Part shown: in pieces, positions 8,460 to 15,677 of the stretch | How the letters are laid out: each line of letters opens with the position of its first letter | Position numbering within the stretch: position 1 is the first letter of the stretch | Assembly (NCBI GenBank): GCA_900764225.1 | Contig: CAAFNG010000211.1 | Span: 1-19,017 of the forward strand | Source of the DNA: Lachnospiraceae bacterium | GTDB lineage: Bacteria > Bacillota > Clostridia > Lachnospirales > Lachnospiraceae | Direction: 5' to 3' | Length of the DNA stretch: 19,017 nucleotides | The notes under the pieces: generated by a model | The model's database searches: none | The model's input: only the letters and a program-made list of their open reading frames with translations | What the model was told of the DNA's origin: nothing | Program-made: the position numbers and the translations under genes

Positions 8460-9323
8460 TCAGAAATTCCCGATCTGCGACGTATACTCGTCGATCCGCT
8501 CCAGCAATTCCTGATTGGAATAATTCGTCTCCCTGCAGATATATGCACAGAGCATCTCTGCTGCGAACATTCCTGCCACATAGGAATTATAAAACTCACT
8601 GCTGTCTGCTCTGGCTGTCAATACTACATCTGCAAATTTTGCGGCCTCACAGGTAGGTTTATCTGTAAGAAGAATAATAGAAGCTCCCTGTTTATGCACC
8701 ATTTCCGCTGTAAGATACATCAGTTTCGAATATCTGGAGTAAGTAATAAAAACCGCCGCATCTCCTTTCTTAAGGTCACTGGCAAAGTCAAACATATTCT
8801 GGCCGTGACTTCCGTAATTGTACACATGCGGAAGTGTCTGTCTCAATATCGTATTCAGAAATTCCCCCACACAGGTAGATCCCCTTGAGGAAAAAATATA
8901 TTTCACATCACTGTTGATCAGAATGCTGCTGGCCTTACGATACTGTTCTTCTGTATTGCTGGCAATGGTACTCTGGATATTGCTCAGGGTATAGGCACAT
9001 ACCGTATCCTGCACAGTTGCTTTGTGTTCTTTTTTCTTGATGGCTTCGATACGCTCTGCGGGGATCAGGATTCCGGTATCTACATCTCTAGACTGCTCTG
9101 CATAAATCTCTCTCAGGAAACTCTGAAAGTCCGGATATCCGGTAAAACCCAGTGTCTTTGTAAGCCGGATCACAGAGGAATAGCTCACTTTCAGCACTCC
9201 TGCCAGCTCTGTGGATGTCATAAAACAGCATTTCTGCAGATTCTCGAGAACATAATCTGCGACTTCTTTTTCTTTTGGTGTCAGCTGTGCTGAAATGATC
9301 AGTTTCTGTAACTCATTCTCCAT
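8460..9323 (-). CDS. RpiR/MurR family transcriptional regulator (HTH + SIS domain)
   Basis: This 287-residue protein has the two-domain plan of the family. The N-terminal HTH (about 1-77) shows LTPKEKEVADYVLEN (14-28) and a recognition region TSTELAGVLKVSYSSVIRLT (36-55). A SIS sugar-phosphate-binding domain (about 125-260) shows IFSSRGSTCVGEFL (143-156), FITYSRYSKL and IILLTDKP. Such proteins sense phosphosugars and act as repressors or activators. AGGAGG precedes the ATG by 7 nt. It sits between the polysaccharide operon (same direction, 290 bp downstream) and gdhA (divergent), so either could be a target. The phospho-sugar ligand is unknown. A possible promoter (TTGGCG, 15-bp spacer, TATGAT, at 9393-9367) is only moderate. 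Confidence 0.92.
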   Translation of the reverse strand: MENELQKLIISAQLTPKEKEVADYVLENLQKCCFMTSTELAGVLKVSYSSVIRLTKTLGFTGYPDFQSFLREIYAEQSRDVDTGILIPAERIEAIKKKEHKATVQDTVCAYTLSNIQSTIASNTEEQYRKASSILINSDVKYIFSSRGSTCVGEFLNTILRQTLPHVYNYGSHGQNMFDFASDLKKGDAAVFITYSRYSKLMYLTAEMVHKQGASIILLTDKPTCEAAKFADVVLTARADSSEFYNSYVAGMFAAEMLCAYICRETNYSNQELLERIDEYTSQIGNF

Positions 9324-9366
9324 GAAGCGTCCTCCTGTTTACTGCCGTTATTCTGTTTTTTATTTT

Positions 9367-9393
9367 ATCATATGCCTATGTAAAATCCGCCAA
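9367..9393 (-). promoter_or_regulatory. Possible promoter of the RpiR regulator gene
   Basis: The minus strand has TTGGCG (9393-9388) and TATGAT (9372-9367) with a spacer of 15 bp, or TTTGGC with 16 bp. The -10 box is good but the spacing is short, so this is a tentative call. It lies about 45 bp before the start codon. Confidence 0.4.
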
Positions 9394-9436
9394 AAAGATA
9401 TAAATATTTTTGTATATATTTTTATGAACAAAATTA

Positions 9437-9465
9437 TTTACCATTCGTATTTGTTGTGCTATACT
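9437..9465 (+). promoter_or_regulatory. Promoter of gdhA (extended -10)
   Basis: TTTACC (9437-9442) and TATACT (9460-9465) are separated by 17 bp, and the -10 box is preceded by TGC, making an extended -10. Transcription would begin near 9472, leaving a leader of about 65 nt before gdhA. The surrounding 150 bp is very AT-rich, which may act as an UP element. Confidence 0.6.
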
Positions 9466-9478
9466 CAGTTCATCAGAT

Positions 9479-9492
9479 GAATAATATTATTC
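9479..9492. promoter_or_regulatory. 14-bp perfect palindrome in the gdhA leader, candidate operator
   Basis: GAATAATATTATTC is its own reverse complement. It begins about 7 bp after the predicted gdhA transcription start, where a bound repressor would block transcription. No other 14-bp perfect palindrome was noticed in this spacer. Which protein binds is unknown; the divergent RpiR regulator is the nearest candidate. Confidence 0.4.
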
Positions 9493-9537
9493 TTAATTAA
9501 TCGAGAAAAAATATTTATTTTCAAAGGAGTGGTAACA

Positions 9538-10806
9538 ATGGCAGAAAAAAAGTATAATCCTTACGACAATATGCTCTCTGTCCTGAAGCAGTCCGCAGAG
9601 GCACTTGGTCTCAGCTATGAAGACTATGCAACACTTTGCTACCCGGAGCGCGAGCTTAAAGTATCAATCCCGATCCGTATGGACGACGGTTCCATCAAGG
9701 TATTCGAGGGATATCGTGTTCAGCATTCCAGCGCACGTGGACCGTGCAAGGGTGGTATCCGTTACCATCAGAATTCTGATATGGACGAAGTTAAAGCTCT
9801 TGCTGCATGGATGTCCTTTAAATGTGCAGTTGTAAATATTCCTTACGGCGGTGCCAAGGGTGGAATCAAGGTCGATCCTTCCAAGCTTTCCAGAGCTGAG
9901 CTGATCCGTCTTACACGTCGTTATACTACACGTATTCTTCCGATCATCGGACCGGATAAAGATATTCCTGCACCGGATGTAAATACAAACGGTGAGGTTA
10001 TGGCATGGATCATGGATACCTACAGTATGTTCACAGGCCATACTGTTCCGGGCGTTGTTACCGGTAAACCGATCGAGATCGGTGGTTCCGTAGGCCGTGT
10101 TGAGGCTACCGGACGTGGCGTTACCATCATCGCTTACCAGTGCATGGAAAAGAATAATATCGACCCGGCTCACGCAGCGATCGCTGTTCAGGGCATGGGA
10201 AATGTTGGCGGAACTGCTGCTGAGATCTTTTATAACAATGGCCAGAAGGTTGTTGCAGTCAGCGATTACACAGGCGGCCTTTACTGTGAAGACGGTCTTG
10301 ATATCCCGGCAATCCGCAAGTTTATTTCCGGGAAAAATACTCTCGATAAATATGAAGCTGACAATGTTAAGCATATCTCCAACGATGAGCTTATCACCTG
10401 CAAATGTGATGTTCTGATCCCGGCTGCTCTTGAAAATCAGATCACAGAGGACAACGCTGGACGCATTCAGGCGAAGCTGATCATCGAAGCTGCCAACGGC
10501 CCGACTTCTGTTGAAGCTGATGAGATCCTGAATTCCAGAGGTATCATCGTATGCCCGGATATTCTTTCCAACGCAGGTGGTGTTGTTGTTTCCTACTTTG
10601 AGTGGGTTCAGAATATCCAGAACCTTACCTGGGATCTTGAAGAAGTCAACAAGATGCTTCAGAAGATCATGCTGACAGCATTTAACGAAGTTTATGCACT
10701 CAGCCAGGAGAAGAATGTAACACTCCGTATGGCTGCATACATGGTAGCTATTAAACGAATCACCACAGCTGGCAAACTTCGTGGTGGCCCGATCTCCATG
10801 GGTTGA
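9538..10806 (+). CDS. gdhA: Glutamate dehydrogenase (Glu/Leu/Phe/Val dehydrogenase family)
   Basis: The 422-residue enzyme interconverts glutamate and 2-oxoglutarate plus ammonium with NAD(P). Length fits the short hexameric class (about 420 residues). The catalytic domain has GPCKGGIRYH (68-77), PYGGAKGGIKVDP (102-114) with catalytic Lys107, and IPAPDVNT (143-150) with Asp147. The Rossmann domain begins VQGMGNVGGTAA (217-228). The C-terminus has the expected helix MAAYMVAIKRI. AAAGGAG at 9523-9529 stands 8 nt before the ATG at 9538; a GTG at 9529 overlaps this site and is not the start. Codon use is clearly more biased and the gene more GC-rich than the polysaccharide genes, as for a highly expressed gene. 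It is monocistronic with its own promoter and a strong terminator. Other amino acid dehydrogenases of the family are less likely. Confidence 0.95.
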   Translation: MAEKKYNPYDNMLSVLKQSAEALGLSYEDYATLCYPERELKVSIPIRMDDGSIKVFEGYRVQHSSARGPCKGGIRYHQNSDMDEVKALAAWMSFKCAVVNIPYGGAKGGIKVDPSKLSRAELIRLTRRYTTRILPIIGPDKDIPAPDVNTNGEVMAWIMDTYSMFTGHTVPGVVTGKPIEIGGSVGRVEATGRGVTIIAYQCMEKNNIDPAHAAIAVQGMGNVGGTAAEIFYNNGQKVVAVSDYTGGLYCEDGLDIPAIRKFISGKNTLDKYEADNVKHISNDELITCKCDVLIPAALENQITEDNAGRIQAKLIIEAANGPTSVEADEILNSRGIIVCPDILSNAGGVVVSYFEWVQNIQNLTWDLEEVNKMLQKIMLTAFNEVYALSQEKNVTLRMAAYMVAIKRITTAGKLRGGPISMG

Positions 10807-10858
10807 TACGGCTTACAGCCTTATTGATAAACGAATCCTTATTTTACACGAATACTCC

Positions 10859-10911
10859 AAAAAAGAAACTCCCCGGCAGGCTGCAGAGATACGCACCTGT
10901 CGGGGAGTTTC
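10859..10911. terminator. Strong bidirectional terminator between gdhA and the convergent gene
   Basis: GAAACTCCCCGGCAGG (10865-10880) pairs with CCTGTCGGGGAGTTTC (10896-10911), a 16-bp stem with one G-T pair and a 15-nt loop. Six A's at 10859-10864 give the minus-strand transcript a perfect U-tract, so it ends the convergent membrane protein gene. The plus-strand side has a poorer U-tract but would also stop gdhA transcription. Confidence 0.85.
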
Positions 10912-10927
10912 TCATTCATCTTGATTT

Positions 10928-11527
10928 TTATTCCGTTTTCATGAATTCCCGTATGATCTCCCGCATGATCTCTTCTTCCTCCGGAGAAAGCATCTTGCTG
11001 AAATGACTTCCTGTAGCTGCCGTCTGACGGATACTTCTCGTTATCTTGTCTACAATCTCCTCCTGCAAAACAGGATCCTCCTTCTGAGGAACCGGAATCT
11101 CTTCCACCCAGGTCCGGACCTGTTCCACATAATCAGCCAGCGAAGCCATGATCAGCTCCTCCTTATACGAAAAATCCAGTGCCTGCCGAAGCAGAAGCAG
11201 AACGGCCGGAACTGCTGCTCCTATATAAAGATAAAGCATCGGCAGACCTTCTCTGTGTCCCAGTCTGTTGTTCAGAAAAACAGACAGAACCAGAAGGAAA
11301 GTACTGAACAGGGATGGATACCATACGAAACGGTTCATTCTGTGAAGAAGCCTGTCTCTTGATTTCCACATGTTCAGCCATTTTTCTTTCAGGTTCTGTA
11401 ATCGTTGAGTATTTCGAATAATTCTTCTGTAGGTAAGGTTTGTTGCCAGCATCCCAAGACCGCCGATACATCCCATGGATGTCATGACGTAAAGCGGGAT
11501 ATTGAAGCTCATGATCGTCTCCAGCAT
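10928..11527 (-). CDS. Hypothetical membrane protein with three hydrophobic segments
   Basis: I do not recognise this 199-residue protein. It has hydrophobic segments at about residues 11-31, 70-86 and 97-113. Between the first two is a very basic stretch (34-67, many Arg/Lys, with leucine spacing that could form a coiled helix). After the last segment is a soluble acidic tail (120-199) ending in SPEEEEIMREIIREFMKTE. The basic loop and the C-terminal tail would lie on opposite sides if all three segments span the membrane; the positive-inside rule puts the basic loop in the cytoplasm. GGGAGG stands 5 nt before the ATG. It has its own promoter 40 bp upstream and follows murF by about 105 bp, so its link with wall synthesis is only by position. 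Confidence 0.8.
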   Translation of the reverse strand: MLETIMSFNIPLYVMTSMGCIGGLGMLATNLTYRRIIRNTQRLQNLKEKWLNMWKSRDRLLHRMNRFVWYPSLFSTFLLVLSVFLNNRLGHREGLPMLYLYIGAAVPAVLLLLRQALDFSYKEELIMASLADYVEQVRTWVEEIPVPQKEDPVLQEEIVDKITRSIRQTAATGSHFSKMLSPEEEEIMREIIREFMKTE

Positions 11528-11563
11528 AATACCCTCCCTTTTCTCACATTTGCCCTTAAGGGT

Positions 11564-11592
11564 ATTATACTTCCGCTTCCCTTAACTGGAAA
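11564..11592 (-). promoter_or_regulatory. Promoter of the small membrane protein gene
   Basis: On the minus strand TTTCCA (11592-11587) and a perfect TATAAT (11569-11564) are 17 bp apart. A 10-bp palindrome CCCTTAAGGG (11553-11562) covers the predicted start of transcription and could be an operator. Confidence 0.55.
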
Positions 11593-11633
11593 CAATTTTC
11601 GTTCGTCAAATTCTTTCTTTATCTGTATTATTT

Positions 11634-13022
11634 CTACATTTCCTGCAATGCTTTGACTACATTCTCGAATTTCATGAAATGAGATGCTTTTACAAGAATC
11701 GTATCCCCCTGTTTTACATAGGTTCCAAGATTTGAAAGGAGACTTTCCAGATCTTTTTCGCAGATCACAGTAAGATCCGGATTGGTCTTGGCCGCTTTTT
11801 CCGCGATATGAGCCGCAAGTGGTCCTACGCAGATGCAGGCATCAATTTTGCAATGTCCGGCGTGAACGCCTACACCTTCATGAAGTGCAACTTCGTCTGC
11901 ACCAAGCTCTCCCATGTCTCCGAGAATCGCAACTTTTCTTCCAAGTCCGTCCTGAAGGACATCCAGAGATGCTTTCATGGACATGGGATTGGCATTGTAG
12001 CAGTCATCTACGATCATGAATTTTTCTGTCTCGATCATATGGAATCTTCCGCTGACCGGTTCAAGACTCTCGATACCTGCCTTGATCTGTGCTGCTGTAA
12101 GTCCATAAAGTCTGCCGATCGCTGCTGCTGCCAGTGCATTGGCTACCATATGGCGTCCCGGCATCGGGATCTCTACATGGAAACGCTCCTCCTCACCGTT
12201 CTCTGCCAGCTCGCCTTTGATGCAGATATCACAGCTCATTCCCTTAAGTCCACAGCTTTCTACATTTTCGCAGATAACTACACAGTTCTCGCCGTTTCCG
12301 AAAAATACCGGCTGAATACCGTTGTATTCTTTTACAGTGGAGAGCTTATCATCGTCGCCGTTAAGCACGATATTTTTTTTCACATACTGAAAAATCTCTG
12401 TCTTGGCTTTCAGAACGCCGTCTCTGTCTCCAAGGTTCTCCAGATGACAGGTTCCGATGTTCGTGATCACACAGGTATCCGGTTTCGCGATTTTTGCCAG
12501 ACGGGTCATTTCCCCGAAATCACTGATTCCCATTTCCAGAACTGCGATCTCATCTTCATCGCGAAGGCGGAAGACAGTCAGTGGAAGCCCCAGCTCATTG
12601 TTGAAATTTCCCTGTGTTTTGAGGGTGCGGTATTTCTCCTTCAGCACAGAAGCAATAACCTCTTTTGTACTGGTTTTTCCCACGCTTCCCGTAATTCCGA
12701 CTACTGGAATATTCAGCTGCTCCAGATAAAATTCCGCGATATCCTTCACTGCCTGAAGAGAAGATTCTACCTGAATGTAAGGATACTCCGCATCTTCCAG
12801 AACACGCTCGGATAAGGTTGCAAGTGCACCCGCTTCCATTACCTGCGGGATAAAACGATGTGCATCCACGCGCTCTCCGACGATCGGCACAAAAAAACTT
12901 CCTGTTTCTGCCTTGCGGCTGTCTGTTGTGATCGAAGCTACCTCTTCCTGAAGCTTCTCCTGCGGGCCATGGTAAATACCGCCACAGACCTTCGTGATAT
13001 TTTCCAATGTGAGATTTTTCAT
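11634..13022 (-). CDS. murF: UDP-N-acetylmuramoyl-tripeptide--D-alanyl-D-alanine ligase
   Basis: MurF adds the D-Ala-D-Ala dipeptide to UDP-MurNAc-tripeptide with ATP, the last cytoplasmic step before the lipid stages of peptidoglycan synthesis. The 462-residue product has the three Mur ligase domains: an N-terminal substrate domain with TTDSRK (32-37) and FFVPIVGERVDAH (43-55), a central ATPase with P-loop GITGSVGKTSTKE (109-121), NNELGLPLTV (141-150) and TNIGTCHLENLG (187-198), and a C-terminal domain with DDCYNANPMS (339-348) and GDMGELG (368-374). I use the ATG at 13022, with AAAGGA 7 nt before it, because the protein then starts MKNLTLENI like its relatives. A GTG at 13046 is also in frame but its ribosome site lies inside a hairpin. 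It follows ddl, whose product it uses. Confidence 0.95.
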   Translation of the reverse strand: MKNLTLENITKVCGGIYHGPQEKLQEEVASITTDSRKAETGSFFVPIVGERVDAHRFIPQVMEAGALATLSERVLEDAEYPYIQVESSLQAVKDIAEFYLEQLNIPVVGITGSVGKTSTKEVIASVLKEKYRTLKTQGNFNNELGLPLTVFRLRDEDEIAVLEMGISDFGEMTRLAKIAKPDTCVITNIGTCHLENLGDRDGVLKAKTEIFQYVKKNIVLNGDDDKLSTVKEYNGIQPVFFGNGENCVVICENVESCGLKGMSCDICIKGELAENGEEERFHVEIPMPGRHMVANALAAAAIGRLYGLTAAQIKAGIESLEPVSGRFHMIETEKFMIVDDCYNANPMSMKASLDVLQDGLGRKVAILGDMGELGADEVALHEGVGVHAGHCKIDACICVGPLAAHIAEKAAKTNPDLTVICEKDLESLLSNLGTYVKQGDTILVKASHFMKFENVVKALQEM

Positions 13023-13048
13023 GATAAAATCCTTTCGCTTTGCCACTA

Positions 13049-13082
13049 ACTCCTCCCAGCGACAAAAGCCAGTGGGAGGAGT
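13049..13082 (-). other. Perfect 10-bp hairpin between ddl and murF
   Basis: ACTCCTCCCA (13049-13058) is the exact reverse complement of TGGGAGGAGT (13073-13082), with a 14-nt loop. No T-run follows on either strand, so it is not an ordinary terminator. In the minus-strand RNA the 3' arm contains GGGAGGAG, the ribosome site for an alternative GTG start of murF, which would be hidden when folded. It may stabilise or help process the operon mRNA. Confidence 0.6.
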
Positions 13083-13095
13083 CCTGCAAAATAAT

Positions 13096-14136
13096 CTACT
13101 TGTTATATTTTTTCAGTGAAATGCGGATCAGTTCTTCGCAGAGATCCGGATAATCGATTCCGAGAACTTTTGCCTCCTGTGGAATCAGACTGGTCGGAGT
13201 CATTCCCGGAAGCGTGTTAGCCTCCAGGCAGTACATGTCTCCGTTCTCCTTCATCATGAAATCCAGGCGAACATATCCTTCGATGCAGAGAGCTTTTGCC
13301 CCGGCTTCTGCGTAGTGCTGCATTTTCTCTGTGAGCTCCGGTGAAATCTCGGCCGGACAGGTCTCCACTGTGGATCCTGCCTGATATTTATTCTTATAAT
13401 CATAGAAGCCCTGTTTCGGTGCAATCTCAATGATCGGATAAGCCTTGCCGTCAACAACTGCAACAGAGAACTCTCGTCCCTTGATGTATTCCTCAACAAC
13501 AACCTCATCTTCATAAGAATATGCACCGTCAATGGCATCTTCATATTCTTTCTGATTATTTACAATGTATACACCTACACTGGAACCACCGCAGCATGTT
13601 TTTACAACAACCGGAAATTCCATTCCCAGATCGTGGATATCTCTTGTACAGTTCTCTTTCAGCATGGAAACTCCCTTCGGTGTAGGAACTCCATCCATGA
13701 GGAAAATCTTCTTGGTAAGTCCCTTATCCATTGCAAGTGCACTGCTTAAGTATCCGGTTCCTGTGTAACGGATTCCCAGAAGATCAAAGGTTGCCTGAAC
13801 CTTTCCGTCTTCTCCGTTGGAGCCGTGAAGTCCCATGAATACAATGTCAGCTGTCTGGCAAAGCTCCAGAACATTCGGTCCGAAAAAGCTTCTTCTTGTG
13901 CGTTTGATCTCTTCGATGTCATCATCGAAGCTTCTCATATATTCTGCTGCAGAATCTACTTCGTAATCTTTATCTCCGAAAGGCTCATCCCAGTCTACAG
14001 GCTCCAGTCCGCAGAAAATATCTACCAGGATCGCATTGTGGCCTTTCTGGCGAAGTGCCTTGCAGACACCGGTTCCTGTTACGATCGAAATCTCTCTTTC
14101 TGTACTGGTTCCACCTGCCAATACAACGATGTTCAT
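13096..14136 (-). CDS. ddl: D-alanine--D-alanine ligase
   Basis: Ddl joins two D-alanines with ATP for the MurF step that follows. The 346-residue ATP-grasp enzyme shows VVLAGGTSTEREISIVTG (4-21), LHGSNGEDGKVQ (103-114), CCGGSSVGVY (181-190), VEEYIKGREFSV (214-225) and EANTLPGMTPTSLIP (305-319). The segment GFYDYKNKY (243-251) keeps the tyrosines of ordinary D-Ala-D-Ala ligases; Tyr251 matches the residue replaced in depsipeptide-forming, vancomycin-resistant ligases, so a D-Ala product is expected. The start is the ATG at 14136, with GGGAGA 7 nt before it. An upstream ATG at 14211 would add 25 unusual residues, overlap the L,D-transpeptidase gene and has no ribosome site. It lies about 67 bp behind the L,D-transpeptidase gene. 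Confidence 0.95.
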   Translation of the reverse strand: MNIVVLAGGTSTEREISIVTGTGVCKALRQKGHNAILVDIFCGLEPVDWDEPFGDKDYEVDSAAEYMRSFDDDIEEIKRTRRSFFGPNVLELCQTADIVFMGLHGSNGEDGKVQATFDLLGIRYTGTGYLSSALAMDKGLTKKIFLMDGVPTPKGVSMLKENCTRDIHDLGMEFPVVVKTCCGGSSVGVYIVNNQKEYEDAIDGAYSYEDEVVVEEYIKGREFSVAVVDGKAYPIIEIAPKQGFYDYKNKYQAGSTVETCPAEISPELTEKMQHYAEAGAKALCIEGYVRLDFMMKENGDMYCLEANTLPGMTPTSLIPQEAKVLGIDYPDLCEELIRISLKKYNK

Positions 14137-14203
14137 GCTTTCATCTCCCTTGATGATCTTGTGTTTTCTTTCTTCGTATTCCTTTAATATTTCCTTAAAT
14201 CTC

Positions 14204-15604
14204 TTATTCATATACTATTATGGGTACTCCTACACTGATGTTATTATAAATGATTGCTGCCTGATCCTTCGGTGTGTTGACACATCCATGAGAACCATTC
14301 GTTATGTAAATCTGACCTCCGAACTGTGATCTCCATGTCGCGTCATGAATTCCCACGCCTCCGGAAAATGGCATCCAGTATGTAACAGGCGCTGCATATC
14401 CAGATCCCTTCAGAACGGCCGGTGAACGCATGGCGTCCAGCGCAAAACAGCCGGTCGGTGTTCCATGACCTTTATTGATACAGCCGGTAACTACCGGTGT
14501 GTCCACCAGAAGCTGTCCGTCCTTATAAAATACCATTCTCTGGTTGGTCAGGTCAACCTCTACATATGTATTGCCGATATCATTGGTATTACGGCAAAGT
14601 CCGCTGTAGGCGTATGCCGGCTGTCTCACCTCTGTTGTTCCTGCAAGGAGTGCATTGTAAAGCCATTCCGTTTCTGTCGTCTGATCAATAGCCCAGCCAT
14701 AATCGCCACCCGTGATCGTCTTCTGACGTCCATCGTATGTTATAAAGGTTCTTGTGCAGCCAAAAGTATCATACTTATACCCAAGACTGTTCACATAAGC
14801 TGCAACCTGATTCTTATCAACTGTATACTCACCTTTTTCGTCTTTTGTAAGCCAGTCCTTGATGGTATTACGATCCAGCTGTTCAGACCTGTCTGAAAAA
14901 TCATAGGTAATAACACAGCTGGTAATCTTATTCATTTGAGCACAGTTTTTCTTAAGTGTTTTGTCATCCCTGTATACAGATGGCTTTTTATAACAGTTCT
15001 TTTTTTCCAGATTTACGGTCGTATCACCTGCAGAAACTGCATCACGGATCACTTTCTGAACTTTCTTTGTGTCCAGTGTTGTTCCTTCTTTTTCCGGCTG
15101 GATCTCATAGGTCTTGCCATTGTCTTTAATACACGCATTTACAGGTTTTTCCATATTGTCTTTCTGCATACACCTGAGTGCTTTCACAGCTTTTGTGAGT
15201 TTATTTTCATCATCGTATACGGTATCTGTGGCAAGATTATATTTTTTCTTCTGGTTAAAAGCCAGAAACCATTTATAACGGTCCTGCGCCCGAATCAGCT
15301 TTGCTGCCCCTCCATCCGACTTGTAAACCAGCCCGGCCTGTTTCGCAGTAATGCTCTCCTGACCGTTATTTCGTGTCTCTACAGCAAGAACATATGCCTG
15401 AACTTCTTTTGCAAGAAGCTCTTCTGTCTCATCTGAAGTCTTATAGGAACAGTTAAAGCCGTTCACGCTGGATCCCGGAAGAAAATGATCTGTAAAATAG
15501 TTCACTCCGTATCCATAAGCAGCTGCTGCAAGTGCCAGCAGGATAATGATCAGTGCTATGACGACTTTTCTGCCCGTTTTCATTTTTTTGTTTTCCTCAT
15601 CCAT
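14204..15604 (-). CDS. L,D-transpeptidase (YkuD domain) with peptidoglycan-binding-like region
   Basis: This 466-residue protein has one membrane anchor (about residues 13-33) after a short basic start, so most of it lies outside the membrane. The next part begins LPGSSVNGFNCS (42-53) and resembles the PG_binding_4 domains often found before YkuD; two such units probably fill about 60-340. The YkuD catalytic domain covers about 345-466 and contains GVGIHDATW (417-425) and ITNGSHGCVNTP (434-445), with catalytic Cys441 and the His residues 420 and 439. Such enzymes make 3-3 cross-links in peptidoglycan or attach proteins to it, and are largely insensitive to most penicillins. GGAGAG precedes the ATG by 6 nt. 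It is followed by ddl and murF. Confidence 0.95.
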   Translation of the reverse strand: MDEENKKMKTGRKVVIALIIILLALAAAAYGYGVNYFTDHFLPGSSVNGFNCSYKTSDETEELLAKEVQAYVLAVETRNNGQESITAKQAGLVYKSDGGAAKLIRAQDRYKWFLAFNQKKKYNLATDTVYDDENKLTKAVKALRCMQKDNMEKPVNACIKDNGKTYEIQPEKEGTTLDTKKVQKVIRDAVSAGDTTVNLEKKNCYKKPSVYRDDKTLKKNCAQMNKITSCVITYDFSDRSEQLDRNTIKDWLTKDEKGEYTVDKNQVAAYVNSLGYKYDTFGCTRTFITYDGRQKTITGGDYGWAIDQTTETEWLYNALLAGTTEVRQPAYAYSGLCRNTNDIGNTYVEVDLTNQRMVFYKDGQLLVDTPVVTGCINKGHGTPTGCFALDAMRSPAVLKGSGYAAPVTYWMPFSGGVGIHDATWRSQFGGQIYITNGSHGCVNTPKDQAAIIYNNISVGVPIIVYE

Positions 15605-15625
15605 AGATATCTCTCCGATATTTAT

Positions 15626-15664
15626 GACTGCCCGGTATTACACACGCTGAAATACCGGGCAGTC
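15626..15664 (-). other. Perfect 14-bp hairpin between the aminotransferase and L,D-transpeptidase genes
   Basis: GACTGCCCGGTATT (15626-15639) is the exact reverse complement of AATACCGGGCAGTC (15651-15664), with an 11-nt loop. It lies in the 73-bp gap between the two minus-strand genes. The sequence that follows on the minus strand (ATAAATATC) is not a proper U-tract, so it could be an incomplete terminator that lowers expression of the wall genes, or an mRNA processing/stability element. Confidence 0.65.
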
Positions 15665-15677
15665 TGATGTAACGTAA

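Noticed and set aside
9664..10374. 236-codon open frame antisense to gdhA
   Set aside because: Codon bias of a highly expressed gene produces long antisense frames; the protein shows no domain and no ribosome site precedes it.
11808..12815. 335-codon open frame on the plus strand
   Set aside because: It lies wholly antisense to murF, has no ribosome site, and its composition (many Cys, His, Phe, Ser) is what the complement of a biased coding frame gives.
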